Notes: generated from the letters alone by a model not told the origin. Positions 1-5,375 are shown, counted from the first letter of the stretch. The stretch is DNA of 7,352 bases from Nanosynbacter sp. (GCA_029975625.1 JARKOR010000191.1:1-7352), one strand, 5' to 3'. Numbers and translations: made by a program.

Positions 1-99
1 CCTGTTTCCCACATTTCCCCATAACTTTTCCACATTGGTTTTTGTTCATTTTACCCCTGTTTATTCACTCCATGATATATATTCACTAGACTTGTTCCC
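1..99. other. Non-coding pyrimidine-rich tract with DnaA-box-like words
   Basis: No gene is visible here. The + strand is strongly pyrimidine-rich: about 16 purines in the first 70 bases. Words resembling the DnaA box TTATCCACA occur at 5-13 (TTTCCCACA), 26-34 (TTTTCCACA, one mismatch), 61-69 (TTATTCACT) and 79-87 (ATATTCACT); the last two share ATTCACT at an 18-bp spacing. An AT-rich ATATATAT-like stretch lies at 75-83. This could be the edge of a replication origin or the 5' region of a gene left of the window. The long minus-strand operon to the right would run against a fork leaving this point, which argues against an origin. Low certainty. Confidence 0.3.
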
Positions 100-128
100 T
101 TGACTTTTTTACGCAAGTGTGCTAACAT
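100..128 (+). promoter_or_regulatory. Sigma70-type promoter for the 47-codon ORF
   Basis: TTGACT (100-105) and TAACAT (123-128) are separated by 17 bp, and TGC directly before the -10 gives an extended -10. Five of six -35 bases match consensus. The predicted transcription start is about 134-136, on or next to the ATG at 136, so no leader with a ribosome site can exist. Confidence 0.75.
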
Positions 129-133
129 AAGAA

Positions 134-154
134 GTATGGACATCAACTCCATAC
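134..154 (+). repeat. Perfect 7-bp inverted repeat at the predicted transcript 5' end
   Basis: GTATGGA (134-140) and TCCATAC (148-154) are perfectly complementary around the 7-base loop CATCAAC. The repeat begins where transcription from the 100-128 promoter should start and includes the ATG at 136. In RNA it would form a 5' stem-loop covering the start codon; in DNA it could be an operator just downstream of the -10. Which of these applies cannot be told from sequence. Confidence 0.55.
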
Positions 155-279
155 AGCAGCCGCAACAAGAAAAGGCGGCGAAAGAGTCACCTTCGCTATT
201 AAGCCAAGTTTCTCTTCATTTCGAATATAACAAGACAATTCCCCAGGTGCGCGCAAGCCTTAATTCGCATAAACGTTAA
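136..279 (+). CDS. Small hypothetical protein, 47 aa, probably leaderless
   Basis: An ATG-to-TAA frame of 47 codons starts MDINSIQQPQQ and ends NSHKR. It is hydrophilic, Gln-rich near the N-terminus, and has no membrane segment, signal peptide or Cys. I do not recognise a family. The case for a real gene is positional: a good promoter ends 7 bp before the ATG and a strong terminator lies about 30 bp after the stop, giving a self-contained transcript of roughly 215 nt. There is no Shine-Dalgarno sequence, so translation would be leaderless. A 7-bp hairpin overlaps the start codon and could limit initiation. The alternative is a small RNA in which this frame is incidental. Confidence 0.5.
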   Translation: MDINSIQQPQQEKAAKESPSLLSQVSLHFEYNKTIPQVRASLNSHKR

Positions 280-311
280 GCCCGTACCTCTGTTGTAATA
301 TAGCTATGAAC

Positions 312-345
312 AAAAAGCCCCGGTTAGATTTTACCGGGGCTTTTT
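312..345. terminator. Bidirectional Rho-independent terminator
   Basis: A perfect 13-bp stem (312-324 with 333-345) has an 8-base loop, TAGATTTT. The GC core GCCCCGG/CCGGGGC is flanked by five A on the left and five T on the right, so it works in both directions. It ends the small + strand unit and also the minus-strand glycosyltransferase operon, whose last stop codon is 15 bp away. Confidence 0.93.
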
Positions 346-359
346 CTTGTTATCGGACT

Positions 360-2000
360 CTAATGCTTCTTTGCTTTACCTGTTGCGAGTGTTTTTTCGG
401 TTACATCAAATTTATCGAGGTACTTACCGAAGAATAACCGAGTTTGCGAATAAAATGCGGCCGCTGAGCTATAGACAATGGCAGTTACGGGCATCAACAC
501 CCATTGGAGAACCATTATAACGCTACGAGAGCGCTTATAGCGTGCTGGACGCGGCGGAAGGAGCTTAAACGAGGTGAACACCATTGCGACAAGCCCGATC
601 ATCGCCACGCGCTGGAGAATGCTAATTGTGTCGGGTAGCTCATGGACTGCCATACTCCGGGCTGCTTCCCCATTAAGAAGGAGAGGTATCCACCCGCCGA
701 ATGCTACGAGAATAGAGACGCAGGCCAGGGTGATATGCCCATCAAGCAATCGCACGAACCGCGTAAATCCGGCCCAAAACGGCACATTCCGCTGAGAAGA
801 AAACACCCGTACGCCCACATACGGCACGTCTGACGCCCCATATGCCCAGCGCCGAAGCTGTATGAACTGCGCTTTGAGTGTTTTGACGTACGTGCCTGAA
901 AGGACCGCATCCTGATAAATCGGTACGTGGAGCGGTACCACCTCATAGTTTCCGCCAAAGTAAAAATAGCTTCGCCAATATTGGTGACCGTCCTCGACAA
1001 TCGTCCGAACACTCCAGAAATCCATTTCGACAAGGGCGTCCATCGGCTGGGCGTGAGAGGCAAAGTTACGTAAGGTATGAGGACGCATGGACGAAATGAT
1101 ATTCCAAAACGAGTTACCGGTCGCAACGACACGCATCGGTGCCGGTACATCCCAAATATTATTCGTAAACAAACACACTGGCTGATACGACAGGTGTTTG
1201 CGGTCCTCGCGCGCAATGTACTCGTAGGTTAAATAATCGAAATAGGTCTTGTGCGGCTTATTATCACAGTCCATAGTTGTGACAATAACATCACTAAAGG
1301 CGATATTCTGCTCCTCGAGATACCCCTTTAGCCATCGCCCTGCATGAGTGATATTTCCACCTTTACCAATTACCTCATTTGGCAAATCCTTAGGATGCTC
1401 AACGATGTGAAATGAATGGAATTTTGATTGATATCGTTTTTTTAGGGTTTCCGCGGTCTTTTTAATACCCGCCCCGCCCCGCTCTTCGTATGCAAATATG
1501 ACTATGAGATGCTTTTTGTCGTACGTGGTGTCTAACACCGCTTGAACTGCGGGTTGAATTACCTCAAGCGGCTCGTTATACGCCGGCATGATAACGACAT
1601 TGTAAATCTGCGAGGGCTTTGGAAAAAATCCCGGCTCGCTAGCCGACATGAGGCGCAGATTTTCCAGATGCTGCTCGTGGCCGATATGCGTGGACGTCGA
1701 TCCATACAGCCTGGAATATGCCGCATGAGGATCCTCAAGATCCTCAAGTCGTGAACGCCAATCTACTTGCGAAGCCTGGTCCATGCGTGAACGCCCTACG
1801 ATCATGTGTGTCGTAATACCTACCACCTTAACCAGCATCGTCAGGATGATAAGCAATAAATATATCGCCGCGAGAAGCGGGTTGACTAATGACAGAACAA
1901 CGAGAGTGATAATTGCCCCATAGCTGATGATTGCCGGCAACATTTCGAGAAAGCGATACAATCGGGTTCGTTTACCTAGGGGAATTTCAAGGTCGACCAT
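360..2000 (-). CDS. Membrane GT2 glycosyltransferase, processive (cellulose synthase-like) type
   Basis: This 546-residue inner-membrane glycosyltransferase of family GT2 should transfer sugar from a nucleotide-sugar donor to a growing polysaccharide or lipid-linked acceptor. Two helices (about 21-60) precede the GT-A domain, which has PAYNE at 139-143, the metal-binding D244-x-D246, an ED pair at 336-337 as candidate catalytic region, and QLRRW at 381-385, the Q-x-x-R-W motif of processive synthases. Three C-terminal helices follow (about 421-442, 460-480, 493-517). The product cannot be inferred. The start is ATG at 2000-1998, 3 bp after the stop of the upstream membrane-protein gene, with only a weak AGGG before it, so translational coupling is likely. 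The stop is TAG, unlike the TAA used by the other genes. It is last in its operon, just before the terminator. Confidence 0.93.
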   Translation of the reverse strand: MVDLEIPLGKRTRLYRFLEMLPAIISYGAIITLVVLSLVNPLLAAIYLLLIILTMLVKVVGITTHMIVGRSRMDQASQVDWRSRLEDLEDPHAAYSRLYGSTSTHIGHEQHLENLRLMSASEPGFFPKPSQIYNVVIMPAYNEPLEVIQPAVQAVLDTTYDKKHLIVIFAYEERGGAGIKKTAETLKKRYQSKFHSFHIVEHPKDLPNEVIGKGGNITHAGRWLKGYLEEQNIAFSDVIVTTMDCDNKPHKTYFDYLTYEYIAREDRKHLSYQPVCLFTNNIWDVPAPMRVVATGNSFWNIISSMRPHTLRNFASHAQPMDALVEMDFWSVRTIVEDGHQYWRSYFYFGGNYEVVPLHVPIYQDAVLSGTYVKTLKAQFIQLRRWAYGASDVPYVGVRVFSSQRNVPFWAGFTRFVRLLDGHITLACVSILVAFGGWIPLLLNGEAARSMAVHELPDTISILQRVAMIGLVAMVFTSFKLLPPRPARYKRSRSVIMVLQWVLMPVTAIVYSSAAAFYSQTRLFFGKYLDKFDVTEKTLATGKAKKH

Positions 2001-2003
2001 GGT

Positions 2004-2381
2004 TTACCCTAATGCCGCAATACTTATAATCTCACGGGCAAAGATGAGCAAAAGCACCGTAACGCCTAGCGTTCCCCAGAGGAGAGCAAGAGATAGGTCG
2101 CGTCGATCCATTTGGCGCAGCTTGATACTCATGATGACGTGCGTAACCAGAATAACGACCGCGAGGATGGCGTAGTTCCATAAGGAGTACCAATACCCTT
2201 TATAGAGCCCAGTGATGCCAAAAGCGCTGTAATGCGTAAATACTTGCGTTTCCTTTGGTTGGATACTTACCGCAATTATGAGCACTGCAATTACCGTCAT
2301 GACGATATTTGCTATCGCTAAAGAAACCCACCAGGTGTCTTTTAACGTTTTTCGAACATAAGCTTTAGTAATCTGTTTCAT
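2004..2381 (-). CDS. Small membrane protein of unknown function, three predicted helices
   Basis: A 125-residue protein that I cannot assign to a family. It has a basic N-terminus and three hydrophobic segments, at about 19-39, 67-87 and 95-116. A Tyr/Trp-rich loop (about 51-68) precedes helix 2 and a charged turn RQMDRRD lies between helices 2 and 3. It is coupled to the GT2 gene with 3 bp between stop and start, so it is a plausible partner such as an accessory subunit or flippase-like helper; this is inference only. Its ATG lies 10 nt downstream of the CCA end of tRNA-Thr. Only a weak AGG eight bases before the ATG, shared with the tRNA 3' end, could act as a ribosome site. No separate promoter is apparent, so it is probably transcribed with the tRNA. 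Confidence 0.8.
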   Translation of the reverse strand: MKQITKAYVRKTLKDTWWVSLAIANIVMTVIAVLIIAVSIQPKETQVFTHYSAFGITGLYKGYWYSLWNYAILAVVILVTHVIMSIKLRQMDRRDLSLALLWGTLGVTVLLLIFAREIISIAALG

Positions 2382-2391
2382 ATAATAAACC

Positions 2392-2467
2392 TGGAGCCGC
2401 TGACCGGATTTGAACCGGTGACCTACGCTTTACGAAAGCGCCGCTCTACCAGCTGAGCTACAGCGGC
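2392..2467 (-). tRNA. tRNA-Thr (anticodon CGU)
   Basis: A complete 76-nt cloverleaf with CCA encoded. The acceptor GCCGCTG pairs fully with CAGCGGC, the D-stem is GCTC/GAGC, the T-stem is ACCGG/CCGGT with loop TTCAAAT, and the anticodon stem is GCGCT/AGCGT (outer pair G-U) around loop TTCGTAA. Anticodon CGU reads the threonine codon ACG. G1-C72, C2-G71 and anticodon G35-U36 fit bacterial threonine identity; the discriminator base is U. It lies 15 bp after sod and 10 bp before the small membrane-protein gene, on the same strand as both. Confidence 0.96.
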
Positions 2468-2481
2468 AGGCTCCTCATGAG

Positions 2482-2511
2482 ATTATACCTCAGATACGTA
2501 GCGTTTTTCAA
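2482..2511 (-). promoter_or_regulatory. Candidate tRNA-Thr promoter overlapping the sod stop codon
   Basis: On the minus strand, TTGAAA (2506-2511) and a perfect TATAAT (2482-2487) are 18 bp apart. The -10 box incorporates the TAA stop of sod, and the -35 lies in its last codons. The predicted start, near 2475, is about 8 nt before the mature tRNA 5' end. This would drive the tRNA, the membrane protein and the GT2 independently of the upstream operon. Confidence 0.6.
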
Positions 2512-3079
2512 CCTCTGGCCAATTTACGACGTTCCACCAGGCCTTCACATAGTCGGCCCGAACATTTTTATAGTCCAAATAATAGGCATGCTCCCAGACA
2601 TCAAGCCCTAAAATAGGGCTCGGCTCGCCGTCCATAATGGGATTTATTTGGTTTTGCGTCATAACGATGTCCATATTTGGCATAAGCCATGCCCATCCGC
2701 TCCCAAATACCCCTAGAGCCTTATTGCTAAAGGCATCGACAAACTGTTGAAAGCTACCGTACTTTTGAACGATATCCGCCAGTAGCCGCCCATTTGGCTC
2801 GCCACCGCCATTTGGCGACATAATCTGCCAGAACAGACTGTGATTGTAATGACCACCACCATTGTTGATGACGGCCGTGCGAATATCTTCGGGGAGCGAC
2901 TTCGCCTGGCGCAATAGCTGTTCAAGCGATAGAGACGCCTCTGGTCGCTGCGAAAGCGCTGCGTTCAGTTTATCGACGTATCCTTGGTGATGCTTCTGAT
3001 GATGCAGATGCATAATTTCCTCGCTAATCGCCGGTTCTAACGCCGCATAATCATACGGTAGAGCTGGGAGTGTATACAT
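2483..3079 (-). CDS. sodA: Superoxide dismutase, Fe/Mn family, Mn-type signature
   Basis: This 198-residue cytosolic enzyme dismutates superoxide to oxygen and hydrogen peroxide; its length is normal for the family. The four metal ligands are visible: H26 in LHHQKHH, H80 in GGHYNHSLFW, and D160 and H164 in GLDVWEHAYY. The Gly-rich NGGGH motif and Gln144 in TQNQINP match the Mn-type pattern rather than the Fe-type (AAQ-x-W). Metal choice cannot be settled from sequence and a cambialistic enzyme is possible. There is no signal peptide. ATG is at 3079-3077 and TAA at 2485-2483. The gene is 11 bp downstream of the chaperone gene, with a strong ribosome site overlapping that gene's stop. Confidence 0.96.
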   Translation of the reverse strand: MYTLPALPYDYAALEPAISEEIMHLHHQKHHQGYVDKLNAALSQRPEASLSLEQLLRQAKSLPEDIRTAVINNGGGHYNHSLFWQIMSPNGGGEPNGRLLADIVQKYGSFQQFVDAFSNKALGVFGSGWAWLMPNMDIVMTQNQINPIMDGEPSPILGLDVWEHAYYLDYKNVRADYVKAWWNVVNWPEVEKRYVSEV

Positions 3080-3085
3080 AACTAT

Positions 3086-3092
3086 CCTCCTT
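3086..3092 (-). promoter_or_regulatory. Ribosome binding site of sod, overlapping the upstream stop
   Basis: AAGGAGG sits 6 nt before the sod ATG. Its first two A are also the last two bases of the upstream TAA, so ribosomes ending the chaperone gene stop on the sod initiation site. This supports translational coupling. Confidence 0.85.
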
Positions 3093-4107
3093 ATTTTATG
3101 TTGATAAACAACTTCGTCTTGTCGCTATCTTGAGCGGCCGTGAAATCCTTTTTAAAGACCGTTAACGGTACTTTGAGGTATGAGTAAGCAATCTCGCTAT
3201 CACTACTGGTCTGACGCGTAATGAAGTAGTATCCATCGCCAGTAAGCGCTTTGATAGCCGAGGATGTTTTACCAACCTCAAGGTTGTCCGCCGCGATACT
3301 TAAACCGCCATCGGAGTTATCCTTTGGCACTACAATTCCGTCCTGGTATTCTACGGACGACCCGAATTCTTGCGCGAGTGCCTGGAGATTCTCGCCCTTA
3401 GCGATTCTCTCCCCTATTGTCTCTGACAACTTAAGAGCAGGCTCATCGACGGCGAATGCCACGTCCTGTCGCAATATCGTGTTACGCATCGCAACTCTTA
3501 GCTCGTCCATCGTCCATCGAAGATGGTCGTTAATCGCAGTGCTGTAAGAACTTTCCGATAATCCACTTTCTTCACGCTGTTGTTCAATCCGATCGTTAAC
3601 CTGCTTGTCGTCAGCAAGCGCTACATTATGCTCGCGGGCCACCTTTCGCGCATAGGCATCCTCGAGGGCTCGATCCATGGCCTGCTCTTGTTGGAACTTC
3701 ATACGGTCCTTTGATAAATCATCACCCGAGCGACCCTGGTTTTCCAGTACCGCGACCGTGCTGCGATAATACAACAGGTAATCGCTGTAGCGCACATATT
3801 CCCCATCAATCTGAGCCACCGGGACGGGAACGACGCGCGTAACACGATAAGCCCACTCGCTCGTATCTCTCCAAACGTAGAGCTGAACCCAAACGAGCAC
3901 GACAAACGCCACGAGCGCGCCAAGGGATATAAGGATTGTGTTGCGCACGAGTTTACGCTTCGTATATTGTAGAGGATATTTTAGCTTTCGCCCGCCCGCG
4001 AGCACCTTTTCACGATGCTCCGCCACGGTATCGTTGGTAATTCGCGTTGGCAAGTTGTTCGTTTCCTTTTTCTTACCAGGCAATACCTTTTTAATTTTCT
4101 GGATCAT
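3091..4107 (-). CDS. Membrane-anchored SurA/PrsA-like chaperone with divergent parvulin-like domain
   Basis: A 338-residue protein with a basic cytoplasmic N-terminus (about 1-55), one membrane helix (about 57-77) and an extracytoplasmic remainder. Residues about 96-215 resemble the helical SurA N-terminal chaperone domain (VAQIDGEYVRYSDY, then amphipathic helices rich in Glu, Arg and Gln). Residues about 222-298 resemble part of a parvulin prolyl isomerase: an IAKGENLQALAQEFG helix, a GGL turn, and a GYYFITRQ strand. The usual first strand with its His (RASHILV-type) is not recognisable, so isomerase activity is doubtful. Likely role: folding secreted or membrane proteins. The start is ATG at 4107-4105 because AAGGAGG lies 6 nt upstream; a longer frame back to 4179 only rereads the overlapping upstream gene. 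Its first 17 bases overlap that gene. Confidence 0.82.
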   Translation of the reverse strand: MIQKIKKVLPGKKKETNNLPTRITNDTVAEHREKVLAGGRKLKYPLQYTKRKLVRNTILISLGALVAFVVLVWVQLYVWRDTSEWAYRVTRVVPVPVAQIDGEYVRYSDYLLYYRSTVAVLENQGRSGDDLSKDRMKFQQEQAMDRALEDAYARKVAREHNVALADDKQVNDRIEQQREESGLSESSYSTAINDHLRWTMDELRVAMRNTILRQDVAFAVDEPALKLSETIGERIAKGENLQALAQEFGSSVEYQDGIVVPKDNSDGGLSIAADNLEVGKTSSAIKALTGDGYYFITRQTSSDSEIAYSYLKVPLTVFKKDFTAAQDSDKTKLFINIK

Positions 4108-4609
4108 GTTCGTCCTCCTTCGATGACAATGCCACCGCATCCTGCAATTTATTGTAAATCTCATCTGGATTCTCGACATTACGAATCACCAAATCACCGA
4201 CAAATGTCTGAATGACGATTGTGCCGAATTTAAACACCTCGCCAAAGAACCCTGGTATATTATAGCTAATGTTTTGAATTTTTGATAGCCTCAACTCGAC
4301 AACGTCCTTACCGAAAAAGCCGTGCTGGGTAATTTGACGGATGCGCTGATCACTCACGATATAATATGTGTAAAACCACATCAGAAAATGGTAAAAGAAA
4401 AGAACGAGGCCGAGGCCAAAACCACCGGCAAATACCCATAATAGGTCCAGATTGTCCTGCCAAATAAGGAACGGCAACGCGCTGAGCGCCATGGGAATGA
4501 GGAGCAAATAAAAGCCTTTTCGCATAGCAATAATATGCCGACGGAACACAAACAGGAGTTCCTCTCCCTCTCGTTGTCCATCAAATTGTTGGGTCGTGTT
4601 TTTTGTCAT
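4091..4609 (-). CDS. Membrane-flanked PH domain protein (bPH2/DUF304 type)
   Basis: A 172-residue protein with two membrane helices (about 32-50 and 56-80) followed by a bacterial PH-like domain (about 82-155). The domain has the typical YYIVSDQRIRQITQHGFFGK strand pair, the V-E-L-R-L-S-K-I-Q segment, and a G-x-I-V-I strand. The C-terminus is acidic. Family members are YdbS-like membrane proteins of poorly known function, perhaps scaffolds. The N-terminal QREGEELLFVFRRH segment belongs to the family, which supports the ATG at 4609-4607. That ATG lies only 5 nt (CACAT) after the CCA end of tRNA-Arg and has no Shine-Dalgarno site. The 3' end overlaps the chaperone gene by 17 bp in another frame. 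Confidence 0.88.
   Translation of the reverse strand: MTKNTTQQFDGQREGEELLFVFRRHIIAMRKGFYLLLIPMALSALPFLIWQDNLDLLWVFAGGFGLGLVLFFYHFLMWFYTYYIVSDQRIRQITQHGFFGKDVVELRLSKIQNISYNIPGFFGEVFKFGTIVIQTFVGDLVIRNVENPDEIYNKLQDAVALSSKEDEHDPEN
4114..4120 (-). promoter_or_regulatory. Ribosome binding site fixing the chaperone start
   Basis: AAGGAGG lies 6 nt before the ATG at 4107-4105, inside the 3' end of the PH-domain gene. The same motif and spacing are used by sod. It selects this ATG over the upstream in-frame start at 4179. Confidence 0.88.
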
Positions 4610-4614
4610 ATGTG

Positions 4615-4691
4615 TGGTACCCCGGGCAGGAGTTGAACCTACAACCTTATCCTTAGGACGGATCTGCTCTATCCAATTGAGCTACCGAGGC
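4615..4691 (-). tRNA. tRNA-Arg (anticodon CCU)
   Basis: A 77-nt cloverleaf with encoded ACCA 3' end. The acceptor is GCCTCGG/CCGGGGT, the D-stem GCTC/GAGC with loop AATTGGATA, and the T-stem GTAGG/CCTGC with loop TTCAACT. Anticodon loop GTCCTAA gives CCU, reading the arginine codon AGG. Two oddities are visible: the first acceptor pair is G1-U72 (with U4-G69 inside), and the outer anticodon-stem pair 27-43 is a G-A mismatch. It is preceded by its own -10 box and followed after 5 nt by the PH-domain gene. Confidence 0.93.
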
Positions 4692-4702
4692 ATATGCCCT
4701 TT

Positions 4703-4711
4703 ATTATATCA
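4703..4711 (-). promoter_or_regulatory. Extended -10 promoter for tRNA-Arg and the operon behind it
   Basis: On the minus strand the sequence TGATATAAT gives a perfect TATAAT (4703-4708) with the TG extension at 4710-4711. No good -35 lies 17-18 bp upstream, because that position falls in the ndk terminator loop. The predicted start, near 4696, is about 5 nt before the mature tRNA. It lies between the ndk terminator and the tRNA, where an operon promoter is expected. Confidence 0.7.
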
Positions 4712-4712
4712 C

Positions 4713-4738
4713 AAAAGAGGAGCACCTGAATGCTCCCC
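4713..4738 (-). terminator. Rho-independent terminator of ndk
   Basis: Read on the minus strand, GGGGAGCA (4731-4738) pairs with TGCTCCTC (4717-4724), eight pairs including one G-U, with loop TTCAGG. TTTT (4713-4716) follows. It begins 23 bp past the ndk stop codon. Confidence 0.8.
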
Positions 4739-4761
4739 TTCCTTGAGCAATACGCCCCTGT

Positions 4762-5289
4762 TTATCGGGTGAACTTCTCGCTGAGCATACCGTATGCCAT
4801 CAGCTCTTCATCGTCAAACCACAGTTTGATCTCTTTGGCAGCTTCGCTTGAATCGCCTGAAGCATGAATAAGATTTGGGATGCCCTTCTTGCATTCATCG
4901 GCATAGCCAAAGCTAATGTGCGAGTAGTCGCCGCGAATCGTACCCATGTCGGCTGATTTTGGCTCGGTTGGACCAACGATTTTGCGCACCACCGGCACCG
5001 CTTCGACGCCCTCGAGCACCATCGCGATAACAGGACCTTCCATCATCATCTCAAGCGTGATGTTAAGGGTCGTCTCGCCGCGGCGGGTTGCCAGTTGGCC
5101 AATTGTCTCGTAGTGGCCATAATAATGCTCTTTATCTGGCTTAACCATCTTCATGCCAACAATTTTCAGTCCTACGCGCTCAAATCGTTGTAATAATTCC
5201 CCGACGATACCACGTTGCACTGCGTCTGGCTTAAATACCACGAGTGTCCGCTCCACGCCACAAAAATTCTTTGCCTCTGAATCTGCCAT
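4762..5289 (-). CDS. ndk: Nucleoside diphosphate kinase, long form
   Basis: This 175-residue enzyme moves the gamma-phosphate between nucleoside tri- and diphosphates through a phospho-histidine. Visible family motifs are VFKPDAV (K20), the RFERVGLKIV helix, EGPVIAMVLEG, VRKIVGPTEP, GTIRGDY (R119) and NLIHASGDS with active-site H142. Usual bacterial enzymes have about 135-150 residues. The extra length is a longer stretch between GTIRGDY and NLIHAS (about 122-138), an altered loop before EGPV, and a short C-terminal extension. Long NDKs of this kind are, to my recollection, common in Patescibacteria. The start ATG has AAGGAGG (5297-5303) 7 nt upstream. The gene appears monocistronic, with its own promoter and terminator. 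In a reduced genome it would support nucleotide salvage. Confidence 0.96.
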   Translation of the reverse strand: MADSEAKNFCGVERTLVVFKPDAVQRGIVGELLQRFERVGLKIVGMKMVKPDKEHYYGHYETIGQLATRRGETTLNITLEMMMEGPVIAMVLEGVEAVPVVRKIVGPTEPKSADMGTIRGDYSHISFGYADECKKGIPNLIHASGDSSEAAKEIKLWFDDEELMAYGMLSEKFTR

Positions 5290-5319
5290 TTCTTAGCCTC
5301 CTTTTTGGTTATTAACCTT

Positions 5320-5348
5320 ATCATAGCAAAAAATCGGCATTTGATAAA
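5320..5348 (-). promoter_or_regulatory. ndk promoter
   Basis: On the minus strand TATGAT (5320-5325) is preceded by TGC, an extended -10. A weak -35 TTTATC (5343-5348) lies 17 bp upstream. The predicted start near 5313 leaves a leader of about 24 nt containing the AAGGAGG ribosome site. The -35 overlaps that of the divergent recombinase promoter. Confidence 0.6.
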
Positions 5349-5369
5349 CTGCCAAGGAGTCGGTACACT
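5341..5369 (+). promoter_or_regulatory. Promoter of the tyrosine recombinase gene
   Basis: TTGATA (5341-5346) and TACACT (5364-5369) are 17 bp apart. Only 6 bp separate the -10 from the ATG at 5376, so the predicted start falls on the A of the start codon and the mRNA would be leaderless. An AAGGAG at 5354-5359 lies inside the promoter spacer, 16 nt before the ATG, too far away and untranscribed. Confidence 0.65.
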
Positions 5370-5375
5370 AGAGAT

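Noticed and set aside
259..280. Imperfect palindrome CTTAA...TTAAG containing TTCGCATAA, which resembles the XerC arm of dif, in a genome with a Xer recombinase nearby.
   Set aside because: The 6-bp spacer and the XerD arm (TTATGTTAAAT-like) do not follow at the right distance, and most of the sequence is inside the 47-codon ORF.
296..301. TAATAT as a second + strand promoter before the terminator.
   Set aside because: It has no TG extension and no -35 at 17 bp, and would give only a fragment ending at the terminator.
704..1216. A 170-codon minus-strand frame inside the glycosyltransferase gene.
   Set aside because: It lies in a shifted frame of a gene with clear GT2 motifs, has no family features and no ribosome site.
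1734..1749. Tandem repeat TCCTCAAGA TCCTCAAG.
   Set aside because: It is within the glycosyltransferase gene and simply encodes the charged LEDLED segment before the catalytic domain.
4108..4179. A 24-codon N-terminal extension of the chaperone frame.
   Set aside because: It is Arg-rich out-of-frame reading of the PH-domain gene, and a strong AAGGAGG sits 6 nt before the internal ATG at 4107.
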